DNA of 64,000 nt from Skeletonema tropicum (lineage: Eukaryota > Bacillariophyta > Thalassiosirophyceae > Thalassiosirales > Thalassiosiraceae), in the NCBI GenBank assembly GCA_037178625.1, contig CM074133.1, forward strand, positions 682,001 through 746,000, in the 5' to 3' direction. This document shows positions 1 through 9,749 of the stretch, in pieces. Below the pieces are notes generated by a model that had not been told where the DNA came from, made no database searches, and worked only from the letters and a program-made list of their open reading frames with translations. The position numbers and the translations under genes are program-made. How positions within the stretch are numbered: position 1 is the first letter of the stretch; each line of letters opens with the position of its first letter.

Positions 1-1446
1 TAATGATATTGTGTGTGCACTCGACGTACAATAATATATCGGTAATATCACGGTGCGTTTCACAATGATCGAATCAGAATAAGAAACCATTGCAATGATA
101 AGTAAGACAAATAATAAAGCACGAAGCAAAAATGCCAAAAATGCCAGAGCAGAAAGCTAGCAGGCAACGTTTTCAGTTTTAATGTGCTAGGTAAGTCACG
201 GAGGGGTGTAAGTCAGGTCACATAAGGTCACGAAAAGTGCAACTCAGCCCGACGCAGGAATAGTACATTGGCGATGGTCTCCACGCAATATTTGTCGCCA
301 AGAGCGTGATACGACAGATCACGGCACATTGTAAAAAATGTCACATGTGACGGTAGCAACGACAATGATCAACTTGGCTTTATCGTACGCTGCACTGCTA
401 TCCACTGCAAGTCAAAACGCATATATATTCATAACAGCATGCTAAATCTGTCTCTTGAAGTGGTGTGGTTGGATTCGCCGTCTGGAAGCGTGAGGAGGAG
501 CAGGAGGAGCACGGAGCGCACAAATTGTGAACGACATGTTGATCGTCGTATCACTTAGGAAGATCGTCGCTCGCTCGACATCTGAGAACATGCACTATGA
601 ACAACGCTGCCGTCTCTCACCACCAAGAAAAGCACTAGCAATGAAGCATATTCATTGTATTCATCAATGGATGTGTCGAGACTGTTGTGTCTTGTGCATC
701 CAACACACTTGTTGGATGTTATACGGAAGCGGGCACATCTCATAGCAAAATGCATCCACACGCAACAAGCAGCATCTTCTATGAACACCAACACCAACAA
801 TATATGAGAATAGTGTATTTATGCGATTTGGAGTCTTGGTGGCGACGGGGGAAGGTTCAAGAGTGTACTATACCGATGCATAATATTTGAGCGACGAAAG
901 CAGTAAGGTACACATAGTATTACTATTCAACTCTTGACGGGCAGCAGTGTGCAACTCATTGAAGATTCAACAGCAAACAGAGTCTCCATTCGCGACAATA
1001 GATTAGAGGATCATACAAGCCAATTGCAGGCGATGCTGATAGAAATGTAACAAAGTTCAATCCTTACTACAATAGCTTTAGTCCCTGTTGGATGCGAAAT
1101 ACTACGCATACTCCTCTCGCTTTGGGTACGAAATCTAGTCGTAGGCTGTAGTTGAATTAGATGATACTTCAGTCACCTATTCGCGAAGAATGGTGACAAT
1201 TCATAGCATTCTGTGCGTGATAGAATTGTTGCAGATGAGCTGTGACCACGAACTTTCCTCCTCTTCTTCTCTCCTCTTTCTCGCCCCCCACTATAACTCA
1301 GGTGAAGACCACAGCCTGAGCGAGAAAAATGCCCCCTGCATACTTATTGTACTGTGATAACATCAACTAATAATTCAGTTACTCCTACATCATGGTACGT
1401 GATAGAAACAAAGGATGAAGGTTCGTGAGAAGTGAGTGATCATAAG

Positions 1447-1535
1447 ATGATGAGACGTTCCGTGCTACAATACACAAAACAAGAATTATGTAATGCCCGC
1501 CAAAATTATTCCGTTTCCGGGCAGGGTCAATCTGG
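1447..1535. repeat. Dispersed repeat, paired with 6366-6450
   Basis: The blocks GATGAGACGTTCCGTGCTAC and GCCAAAATTATTCCGTTTCC occur here and again, in the same order and orientation, at about 6366-6450, with different spacer sequence between them. It is probably a fragment of an old duplicated or mobile sequence; no ends can be defined. Confidence 0.6.
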
Positions 1536-1603
1536 GTTAGGCGACATGTTGTTTATGTTGATCTTGTCGTTGCTGGTCCAATAATACCATGATTTGTCGG
1601 CAG

Positions 1604-1854
1604 ATCATCATGGAGGAGATGAGTCAGCACGTGTGCAATTGAATACGGAGAGGGAAAAGGAGATGGCTGCAGCGGCAAGGCTTCACAGCGTCGGCAGACA
1701 ATTTAGTGGAAGCTTTCCGTATTCTTACTCTCCAGCTGCTGCTAAGCAATCGATTGGTCGCATTGAAGTGTCGTGCAACGACGAAGGATTTGTTGCCCCA
1801 CTAACAGTGACCACGGCAGAGCTGCGGAATTTCCATTCTTTGCTTGTAGCCTAG
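1604..1854 (+). CDS. Possible 3' terminal exon, hypothetical
   Basis: An open frame of about 83 codons ends at a TAG at 1854. It follows a plausible 3' splice site (TTTGTCGGCAG at about 1593-1603), so it could be the last exon of a plus-strand gene whose earlier exons I cannot identify in 1-1600. The peptide is Ala/Ser-rich, with no motif or family I recognise. It could equally be a chance ORF; codon content alone does not decide. Confidence 0.25.
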
Positions 1855-2065
1855 TAATGTAAATGCTGGATAGCAATAGCGTCCCTTGACATCACATCTT
1901 TCAGGTTTGCAGTCGCTTTTTCTTAGTCTTAGAGTTAGAGTCAAGTGTTCACGTGACAAGGCAAGGTCCACCTACCTACAAGGGTTGTAAAGAAGCCCGT
2001 TCTACTAAAAAGCTTGCATTGGGCTAGCGGATGAACAGGATGGAGCCCAGGAGAGACAATCTATT

Positions 2066-2224
2066 TGTAACAATGCCTAGAGCCACATGAATGGCTATTG
2101 AAAGAAATTGATTCTTAGACAAATTGTGAGCCTATTTTAGACTAAAGAATGATGAAGACGAAAGTGGAAAAATCCGCCAACTGAATATTCTCACAGAAAA
2201 ATCCGCCAACTGAATATTCTCACA
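2066..2224 (-). repeat. 3' LTR (159 bp) of the short-LTR element
   Basis: Starts TGTAACAATG and ends TTCTCACA in plus orientation; it is the 3' LTR because the polypurine tract lies at 2225-2232. Its distal part contains a 33-bp tandem duplication of a unit ending in AATATTCTCACA. It is preceded by the target duplication CTATT. Confidence 0.8.
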
Positions 2225-2461
2225 CTCCCTCGTGCACTGAAGTCTGGTATCTGATCAGAGTCTAATCTAAATCGTAGATAGAAGTACCCGGATAAGTATG
2301 GAACTTGGTTAAGTTTTTGTGCTAACTTGAGCATTTCAACTTGTTGTTTGTAGTACTGAAAGATAAAAAGCTTGCATTGTTGAGTGCTGAGGATATGTTG
2401 TGTTTCATTGTGACCAAAAAGTTGCATCTGGTAGTATTTTGAATATGCAATGAGAGATCCA

Positions 2462-4261
2462 TCAGAAAATCTGTTGCTTGTGCGCCTGAAGCTGAAGAGC
2501 GAGCGAGTGATTTCTGCTGGTAATGTGAAGTGGTTGACATACCCCGGTAAAAGTCTTCTGCTTGCAAAGATAGTGATTGCCACTGAGAGCAACAATGATA
2601 TTGTATCTGTGGCTCCTAACATTGAAATTGGAGTATTTGTTGTCCAATGCTTGGATGGATGTAGACTCTGGATATCCAGAGCTCCCTCGTTTTCGCATGA
2701 GTGCCTCTTGAATTCTTGACCAAGAACTCCCTCGTTTGCCGATGATTGCATCGAGATGTGTGAAGGAAGATTGTTGTCTTGAGCAAATGTAGCATTGCAT
2801 TGAACGCTGATGATGCAAATGTTGTGGCACGCTTGATAATGATCGACTCTTTGAGTCAAGGACTCTCTCGTCCGTGTAGAGCCGGCTTGAGCTGCAGTAC
2901 ATGCTGCATCTACACGCCCGAGTGTATATACACCTCTCTCCCTCGCGAAATGAAGGGCATTTTATGTGATTACACAAAAATGTCGAAATTTGGAAGTCAC
3001 TAGAATTAGCATCCAAGTCACTTTCCTCGCTTACGGATAGTCGGCTTGACCTCGAGCTTGGACTTGGGTTTGAACTTGGGCTTGAGCTTGAGGTTAGCGT
3101 GTCATATATCACGACAATAAAGTCGCTATTGCGTTGGACCCTTGCAAAAGGAAGCGAATGAAAGCTGCAAATAGTCGATTCATTGCTGAGTGAAATGGCA
3201 TCACATTGAAAGCTGCCGATAAAACTGGCATCGATATTGAACTGAGTGCTGTCGAAAAGGGCTGTGTTGCGGTGGGCGTTACCAAAGAGAATTGCTTCAC
3301 AATGAGGTGAACTGGCATCATGTTGAGTGCCGCCAGAAGAGATAGATTGAGTTCTGCAGAAAAGAGAGGCATTGCGTTGAGCACTGCCAATTTGCACACC
3401 ATGAGTATGCTTTACGAACCGGTCAATCAAGATGTTGTCTTGACCGAAGCCGAAGTCCAAACTGTCGTTCGCGTAGGTCGCTATCACATTAGAGTTTAGA
3501 GCCACATTTCTGAAACGGGCGATAGCATGATTCACAGCTTGCCACGGTGGGTTGTAACTGTGAGAAGGATTCACAGCTTGCCACGGTGGGTTGTAACTGT
3601 GAGAAGTGTTCACAGCTTGCCACGGTGGGTTGTAACTGTGAGAAGGGTTCACAGCTTGCCACGGAGGGTTGTAACTGTGAGAAATGTTCACAGCTTGCCA
3701 CGGTGGGTTGTAACTGTGAGAAGTGTTCACAGCTTGCCACGGTGGGTTGTAACTGTGAGAAGGGTTCACAGCTTGCCACGCTGGGTTGTAACTGTGAGAA
3801 GTGTTCACAGCTTGCCACGGAGGGTTGTAACTGTGAGAAATGTTCACAGCTTGCCACGATGGGTTGTAACTGTGAGAAGTGCTCACGGCTTGCCCGGATG
3901 GGTTACCATGAGTATGTTTATTCAAAGCTTGCCCGAATAGGTTGCAATGAGAATGTCTATTCTTGTAGTCAAGAGTGAGGGCGTTCAAGACATTTGCTTG
4001 TAGTATGCCAAGAGTTGGAACGATTCGGGTTCCGTATAGATTGTTTGGAGCGACAGTGGGGCGATGAATATTGTCTCCCTCGGAAGCTTGAGCTTGAGTC
4101 AAAAGAAGTCTGCTTTCTCCCTCGGAGTCCTGAGTTACAAAATGAGTAGCTCCCTCGTTAGCTATGGTGAGATTCGTTTCACCAGCGTACATGTCAGAAG
4201 TGAACTGAGATCGAGTCTCTGGAGCTGGAGGATTGTTTGTGATTTGGGCCATTCGAAGCAT
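2462..4261 (-). CDS. Repeat-containing ORF of the short-LTR element
   Basis: A 599-codon open frame occupies most of the element interior. Its centre (residues about 115-245) is a run of 13-residue repeats of the form AVNTSHSYNPPWQ. Flanking parts carry scattered Asn/Ser-Glu-Gly motifs (NEGA, SEGE, SEGD). I recognise no catalytic domain; a gag-like or captured host function are both possible. Below about 2870 the Asn-Glu-Gly motif continues in a different frame (2191-2859), suggesting a frameshift there, so the true protein may switch frame. It starts just inside the element and runs the same way as the polypurine tract, so it is probably transcribed from the 4738-4896 LTR. Confidence 0.5.
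   Translation of the reverse strand: MLRMAQITNNPPAPETRSQFTSDMYAGETNLTIANEGATHFVTQDSEGESRLLLTQAQASEGDNIHRPTVAPNNLYGTRIVPTLGILQANVLNALTLDYKNRHSHCNLFGQALNKHTHGNPSGQAVSTSHSYNPSWQAVNISHSYNPPWQAVNTSHSYNPAWQAVNPSHSYNPPWQAVNTSHSYNPPWQAVNISHSYNPPWQAVNPSHSYNPPWQAVNTSHSYNPPWQAVNPSHSYNPPWQAVNHAIARFRNVALNSNVIATYANDSLDFGFGQDNILIDRFVKHTHGVQIGSAQRNASLFCRTQSISSGGTQHDASSPHCEAILFGNAHRNTALFDSTQFNIDASFIGSFQCDAISLSNESTICSFHSLPFARVQRNSDFIVVIYDTLTSSSSPSSNPSPSSRSSRLSVSEESDLDANSSDFQISTFLCNHIKCPSFREGERCIYTRACRCSMYCSSSRLYTDERVLDSKSRSLSSVPQHLHHQRSMQCYICSRQQSSFTHLDAIIGKRGSSWSRIQEALMRKRGSSGYPESTSIQALDNKYSNFNVRSHRYNIIVALSGNHYLCKQKTFTGVCQPLHITSRNHSLALQLQAHKQQIF
3531..3890. repeat. 39-bp minisatellite, about 9 units
   Basis: The word TTCACAGCTTGCCACG recurs at 3531, 3570, 3609, 3648, 3687, 3726, 3765, 3804 and 3843, exactly 39 bp apart. 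Two decayed units follow at 3882 and 3921. The unit is a multiple of three and has no stop in several frames, so it creates long ORFs on both strands. Confidence 0.95.
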
Positions 4262-4290
4262 TGCAATTAATAGGAAAAAGAATATCCATC

Positions 4291-4587
4291 CTACTTTTTG
4301 CCAACCCTTATGCTTCGGGCCCTCTCTTTTCCCGAGTCATTAGCTTCCTTGACAATCTTGTTGTTGTTGTTGTTGTCCTCTGGGTCTGGGCTCAGGTTTA
4401 GGTAACAAAGACGAGCCTTGTATTTGTTGAAAGTCCCATTGGCAGAATATTTGCATTTGATTGAACGAACAGATGTTTTGAACCTTGCTCCTGCTAGTGG
4501 AGCAGAATGAGTAGAAACTGTCGTCATTTTAATGGCTTGATTTGCAACAAAGATGTGAATCCTTAGGAAGGTCCGAAATTGACTCAA
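4291..4587 (-). pseudogene. Copia-like reverse transcriptase remnant
   Basis: A 98-codon frame contains KCKYSANGTFNKYKARL, which closely resembles the conserved start of Copia reverse transcriptase (nADGsv-ryKARLVA type). Immediately after KARL the similarity stops and the frame becomes Asn-rich, so only about 25 residues of an RT are kept. This links the short-LTR element to a Copia parent by deletion. The match is from motif memory only. Confidence 0.5.
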
Positions 4588-4737
4588 AGACGAGACGGGT
4601 TCGAATCACGATTCGAATGAACGAAACGATTTGAATTCTCACGTTCAAGAGTGAACGTTCGAATTAGATCGAATCGTCAAGGATGCAAAATGATAAAGTA
4701 TTCGTATACTCAATGGAGAGCTAAAAGTCTGATAAAC

Positions 4738-4896
4738 TGTGACAATGCCTAGAGCCACATGAATGGCTATTGAAAGAAATTGATTCTTAGACAAATTGTG
4801 AGCCTATTTTAGACTAAAGAATGATGAAGACGAAAGTGGAAAAATCCGCCAACTGAATATTCTCACAGAAAAATCCGCCAACTGAATATTCTCACA
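4738..4896 (-). repeat. 5' LTR (159 bp) of the short-LTR element
   Basis: Direct copy of 2066-2224 beginning TGTGACAATG, with one base difference near the end. It is followed by the target duplication CTATT at 4897-4901. Confidence 0.8.
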
Positions 4897-4901
4897 CTAT
4901 T

Positions 4902-6590
4902 ACCTAGCCGTGCTAATTATTTGCCGACTTTCTCCCAGAAAGTAAGTTAGAGCCACATTGATATCGAAGGAAAATCAACTTGAACACAACAGTCTGTGTG
5001 CTGCCGCGACATCAACTTCGCAATTCACTTCCGTTTAGATACAAGCTAATATGTCTATCCACGGAGACTATCAGAAAGCCAACAAGGATGAATATCCCTA
5101 CGGTTTTTTGTGCGTATTTTTATCGCGGTAGGAAATGGCGGGAGGGACAGAACCCGCACATAGAAAGAGTAAGTAAGTATGTAATACTAGCTAACTTACT
5201 CGTAGAATAGATACCACCAGAAGATCTTGACAATGGTAGACCATGTTGTCCACTGCAATAGGAGCCTACGCACTACGCATAATGCTTCTATATCCAGAAC
5301 TAATGATCTTCAACGTCAGCAGGTATCATGGGCTTGCTAGTACTATAATTTTAAATGATACTTTGCCCTCTATGGCGTTGATATTACCTCTACTTTAGTG
5401 TTGAAACATGATGGAATGCAAAGATTTGGCAATGAAGTTTATACATTTCACAGTGCCTTATTGTACTTAATACTATTGTGGATGATTCGATTGACGATCA
5501 TGACATTTTATAATCAAATGGGCGTTGTTTCAGCGTAGTTAATAATTTTCACATTTATCCCCCACAAGTAGATATCATTCAGCATTCACTCCACTGTCCA
5601 TGATGAACGGCTACTTCCCACACAGCACTTCCCAATCCCACTCAGTTCGCACTATTTTCGCCACAATCCAATATTTAAACATGAAATAACACTAATCTTC
5701 TCCGTGTTTGCAGAAATAATACGCGCTTTTTTGAGTTGCCCTTCTGAAGACGACTTGTTGACTCATCATAACAGCGATAGTTGTGTCCATTCCACAAGCC
5801 CAGAGCATCCATAATACTTTATTGTTCAATTTGGCTGCCCTCACTATCGTGTGCTGGCCATCTAAATCATTTCATTTGTCGATGACCGACGATTATTGTT
5901 GTGGCAGGAAAATAATACCGAGCGGCGATTATCGAATTCAGCATGAATACAAGCCCAAACCGAAGGAATACTGGCACCGAAACATCCCCATATATATAAA
6001 GTATCATCGCGTGATGAAGGGGAGACGAGACGGACGTGTATGGTTGACGTAACCATCACCACAACTGCTTGGCGACGGCTGAAAAAGATGATGGCCGGTG
6101 CCGTGTAATGAGGCTACACCACAACCCCACACACACTACCGCGGCCCAAACCAACGTTCAACATTGATCATATTGGTCCAGTTGATGATTCTGATGCAGG
6201 GGTTAGACGGTTGGTGGCGTCTATGGCATCAATTAGCGGCACATTGCTAAGTGGGGTTATAACCCGCACATATATAGATTCTAAATGCGGGTTAGAACCC
6301 GCACATAGGGGTAGGTAGGGATATTGGGTGCGGTCACGCTTGCACTGATTGGATAAAGGCTGGTGAGATGAGACGTTCCGTGCTACACAAAACAAGAAAT
6401 ACTTGTACTCTTTACAGACGCCAAAATTATTCCGTTTCCGTGCAGGGTCGAGAACTGCAGTACCATTTTTCGCAGGATTTTGGTGCTGCTGTGTAGGTGC
6501 ACGACGGACCCATTTTCCTTCCTTTGTACGGCAGTCGCCAAAAAAATATGTATTGATGCTGAAGATATTAGGCTATGCTACGCTCTACTA
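4902..6590. other. No confident gene
   Basis: I see no supported coding region here. The stretch holds a 40-bp scrap of the sulfotransferase gene (5051-5091), the repeat partner at 6366-6450, and three occurrences of the word AACCCGCACATA (about 5150, 6265 and 6295). Confidence 0.5.
5051..5091 (+). pseudogene. Sulfotransferase gene fragment
   Basis: This segment contains GGAGACTATCAGAAAGCCAA and its neighbours, almost identical to 8330-8369 in the sulfotransferase pseudogene, in the same orientation. Nothing around it matches the rest of that gene, so it is an isolated fragment. Confidence 0.7.
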
Positions 6591-7092
6591 TAAGCCCAGA
6601 CAGTCTCCGTTCCCGCCACCAATTCGTCGGCCGGGCCCATTTTTTAGAGACCTCCACCATGGCAGCCGCCTAACTAACCCTTAAATTTTATTTCTACTTT
6701 AAGAGAGATATATGCTAAACCATTCATGAAGACCTTTAGAGTATATTCAGTAGAGTGTATGGTATCCAAGAATCGTAGTGATATCTTATTTTCTCGTCGA
6801 GATATGCATTTTGGGGTTCACTATGGGCTTTCCTGCCAAATTTGTCCATAAATAAAGTTAGACAAGCCCATAGTGAACCCCAAAATGCATATCTCGACGA
6901 GAAAATAAGATATTACTACGATTCTTGGATACTATCCACTCTACTGAACATACTCTAAAGGTCTTCATGAATGGTTTAGCATATATCTCTCTTATAGTAG
7001 AAATAAAATTTAAGGGCTAGTTAGGCGGCTGCCATGGTGGAGGTCTCTAAAAAATGGGACCGGACGACGGATTTGAGGTCTGTCTGGGCTTA
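6591..7092. mobile_element. Foldback / MITE-like long inverted repeat
   Basis: Left arm 6591-6830 and right arm 6864-7092 are near-perfect reverse complements over about 230 bp, with a 33-bp loop. The outer ends read TAAGCCCAGACAG and CTGTCTGGGCTTA, so the terminal repeats are bordered by TA on both sides, compatible with a TA target duplication (Tc1/mariner-like). It has no coding capacity. A transcript would form a very long hairpin. Confidence 0.85.
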
Positions 7093-7164
7093 TTGATCAT
7101 CTAAAGCTTCTCAATAGAGGCTGGATGTTATGCATCGTATCGTACTACACACCAAAGAGAAACC

Positions 7165-8603
7165 ATGAAACAGAAAGCTCATCCATACATTGCAAAGCAT
7201 CTACTAGCCAGCAAGAGTCTTTTCCCGGGAAAGACATCAAAATTATGTAAACTATGCATTCTTGTTGCCGTCGCTGTTGGGCCCATCGGATTACAATTCA
7301 TCTTCATGCGAAACAATAGTAATCAGCAACAATATTATCTAAAGCCAAAGCTGGAAAAATATGACTCTGCTAGCAATAAGGAAAACAAAGACGGAGATCG
7401 GAAGGAGCCACAGCCGAATTCAATATCTGCTGAATTTGAAACAACTGGTACATCAGACACATCGCCCTCCACCAATGCCCATGTGAATGTCATCTCAACA
7501 GTTATGAGCATGGAAAAAATAGAACGGAATTCTCGGGCATATCCTGTTTGGGTTGACAAAAGACGTGCCGCCGACAGCAGCAGCAGCAGCAGCCCCTACG
7601 GTTGGTGCGTCTCCGAAGATCTCGCCGCAGACGACGAAAGTCCAAAGGGATTACTTTTCGTCAAGGTACACAAATGCAGTTCTTCCACAGGTGCGGGCGT
7701 GACATTGAGAATTCAGGATGGGTTGTCCAAAAGACTTCATCAGAATCAGACTGCTAGTAGCAAATGCTTTGCTCATTATTCTCATGCTACTGCGAGTGAG
7801 CTTCGCTTTCAGAACGAGACCCTGCACAGTCTTTTCTCTGGAGTATTGTGAGAGAGCCAGCGCAAAGGACTCTGAGGTAAGCAGGCCTTTCTGCTTGTGT
7901 TTACATCATCTCCCGATTCTTGGTCACCTGTCATTTATCACGATCAGGGTCATCCTAACAACCTCTATGATTTTGTTATGCAGCCATTACTTCTACTTTC
8001 ACGTAAGCAGACGGAATGTTATAGCGACTGAAGACAGTATTCTGGCTGCACTGCACTCGCAACATAACTATCAGTCAGAGTATCTTGATCTACCAAGGCA
8101 AAATGATCAATCATCTTCTTCCACGGAACGAATTATAAATGGGTACGACTTTTTGGCGGTGAGTGAACGTGTGGAGGAAAGTCTGGTAGTTTTGGCAATG
8201 TTGGCTCAGATTCCTTTGACGGATGTGGTAATCTTCTCTTCCAAAGTATCGGGGGGTAGTAGCTTTGCGGAAGGTCATAAGGGCTGCGTTTTGACGAAGA
8301 AGAAATGGACAACTCCAAAGATTGACAAGTATATTCACGGAGACTATCAGAAAGCCAACAAGGATGACTATCTGTTGTATAACGCAGCACAGAGAAGTCT
8401 CAATTGATGCTTTGGGGAGGAAACGTGTGGAGGACAATGTTGAACTGCTGAGAAGTCTTCAGCAGCAAAATGAACAGCAATGTGCAAGTAAGATCACAAT
8501 GCCTTGTCCTAAGCCTGAAGGTATGAAGTGGAAAAAACACTTGCTTCTCGCAAGAAAGAGTTGTTATGCATCTGATTTTGGATGCGCGGTCACGCTTGAC
8601 TGA
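7165..8603 (+). pseudogene. Type II membrane sulfotransferase (Gal-3-O-sulfotransferase-like), frameshifted
   Basis: The N terminus has a single hydrophobic segment (about residues 27-48), as in Golgi type II enzymes. FVKVHKCSSST matches the 5'-PAPS-binding loop of galactose-3-O-sulfotransferases (K-hK-ssST) and WSIVREP the second strand-loop (lR-P). A 104-bp intron (7877-7980, GTAAGC...TGCAG) joins to an exon beginning HYFYFHVSRR. Two one-base defects break the frame: about 7824-7830 (a base appears lost before LWSIVREP) and about 8400 (one base gained before DALGRKR, which continues in another frame to 8603). The member therefore looks non-functional, unless these are sequencing errors. Confidence 0.65.
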
Positions 8604-8636
8604 TTTGGTACTTGCAGATCATGCAGAGAAAGAATG

Positions 8637-9230
8637 GGAGAGGATAACTTCTTCACAAGGCCAAGGTTAAGATTATTGCCGATTACTGATTACGGAAGAT
8701 CATGTCTTTTGTAGTCAGTAAGTAAGTAGACATTAATACCATTCTCATTATACGTCGGCTCGAAAAAACGTTATTATTATATCAATTCTTATTACATCAA
8801 CAATATGTACCGCACATCCATATCTGGAATGGCTCAAGTCACCTCTTCCCAGAGACTATCTCTGCCCAAACGAAGGAAGGCGGCTCAAACAAACTAATCC
8901 AGCCCGCGTCCTTATCACCCATCTCACTTAAATCACATGAAAGAAAGACATTGACTTTACCTCGAACACACCCTTCCTCGACTCTTGTTTCCACAACTTC
9001 CACGCAGGCGTGTTGTTTCAAAGTGGTGACAATTGGCGTGTTCGGACCGATTCCCTCAGTGAGAAAGACACCATCGGGCTGAATAATCTTGTACACACCC
9101 AACTCTACTGGATTTGCATACTGCGTTACTAATTCCTTTCCACATACACATGGACTAGATTTGCCCACAGGATGAGTAAGCAATGTCGCATACCCTCCTA
9201 ACGAAATCAATGCTTTGACCGCAATTACGG
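8637..9230 (-). pseudogene. Duplicated 3' end of the U-box gene
   Basis: This stretch is nearly identical to 49924-50526 and contains the last 123 codons (8839-9210) plus 3' flank of the U-box gene at 50126-52753. It differs by a 9-bp deletion that removes three residues in the ELVT-QYAN stretch and by a few substitutions. There is no promoter or N-terminal part, so it is a truncated duplicate. It lies downstream of VPS33, while the parent lies upstream beyond the nested insertion block. Confidence 0.9.
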
Positions 9231-9480
9231 AAGATCATGTTCTCTTTAGCCAATAGATATTACTGTTATCACAATATGCTGCTTGAAAAAACGTCATTAC
9301 TATAATATGGTACATTAATTCTTATTATAAAACATACTTGAATAATATGTATGTATGCACATCCATATCTGGAATTGCTAAGGCACTTTTCTCAATCAGA
9401 GACAGAGGCAATCTCTGCCCAAACAAAGGGAGGCGGCTCAAACAAGCTCATCCGGCCCATGACAGAAGTTCGCAATTGAT
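9231..9480 (-). pseudogene. Second, diverged copy of the same U-box 3' end
   Basis: Starting again from ACGGAAGATCATGT, the order of words seen at 8692-8900 is repeated in decayed form: GCTTGAAAAAACGT, CACATCCATATCTGGAAT, then AATCTCTGCCCAAAC and GGAGGCGGCTCAAAC. The copy is more diverged than 8637-9230, so two duplications of different age sit in tandem. Confidence 0.75.
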
Positions 9481-9749
9481 TCTTTTGCATGTTGAAAGTG
9501 AACTTGTCGTTACACCAAGCTGTTGTGAATGCAAGTAAAGAAGTTCACATACAGAGGGTATTACTCGCATTTGCAGTCACGTCTGGAGGGGGTTAGAGTC
9601 CGCTCTATCCGGTAAATCAATACTATTCAAAACAGACTGTGCCCATAAATGATTCATTATCCTCTTAATAGTGTGGTTGATATTCACAGCATCCTCTGCG
9701 CCATGTTGGGGCCTGATTCAAGTAGTACTTGCGCGCTTCAACCAACGCT

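Larger units (their letters stand above)
1..2060. other. Gene-poor left flank
   Basis: I see no convincing gene apart from a possible terminal exon at 1604-1854. Short open frames at 527-890 overlap on both strands, have no recognisable domain and a Cys/His-rich random look. The stretch is AT-rich with no tandem array, tRNA or rRNA that I recognise. Confidence 0.5.
2066..4896 (-). mobile_element. Short-LTR non-autonomous retroelement (TRIM-like), Copia-related
   Basis: Two 159-bp direct repeats (2066-2224 and 4738-4896), differing by one base that I can see, begin TG and end CA. They are flanked by a 5-bp duplication CTATT (2061-2065 and 4897-4901). On the minus strand a purine tract CGAGGGAG abuts the 3' LTR, as a polypurine tract should, and the segment after the 5' LTR contains TTATCAGAC, reminiscent of Met-tRNA primer sites. 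The 2.5-kb interior has no full gag-pol, only a repeat ORF and a short Copia-like RT remnant (4291-4587). Near-identical LTRs imply a recent insertion, presumably mobilised in trans. Confidence 0.82.

Noticed and set aside
3531..3930. Regular repeats resembling a CRISPR array
   Set aside because: Units are 39 bp head-to-tail with no unique spacers, in a eukaryotic LTR element; it is a minisatellite.
3527..3978. Plus-strand ORFs over the 39-bp array
   Set aside because: They are side effects of a repeat unit divisible by three; the element's signals point to the minus strand.
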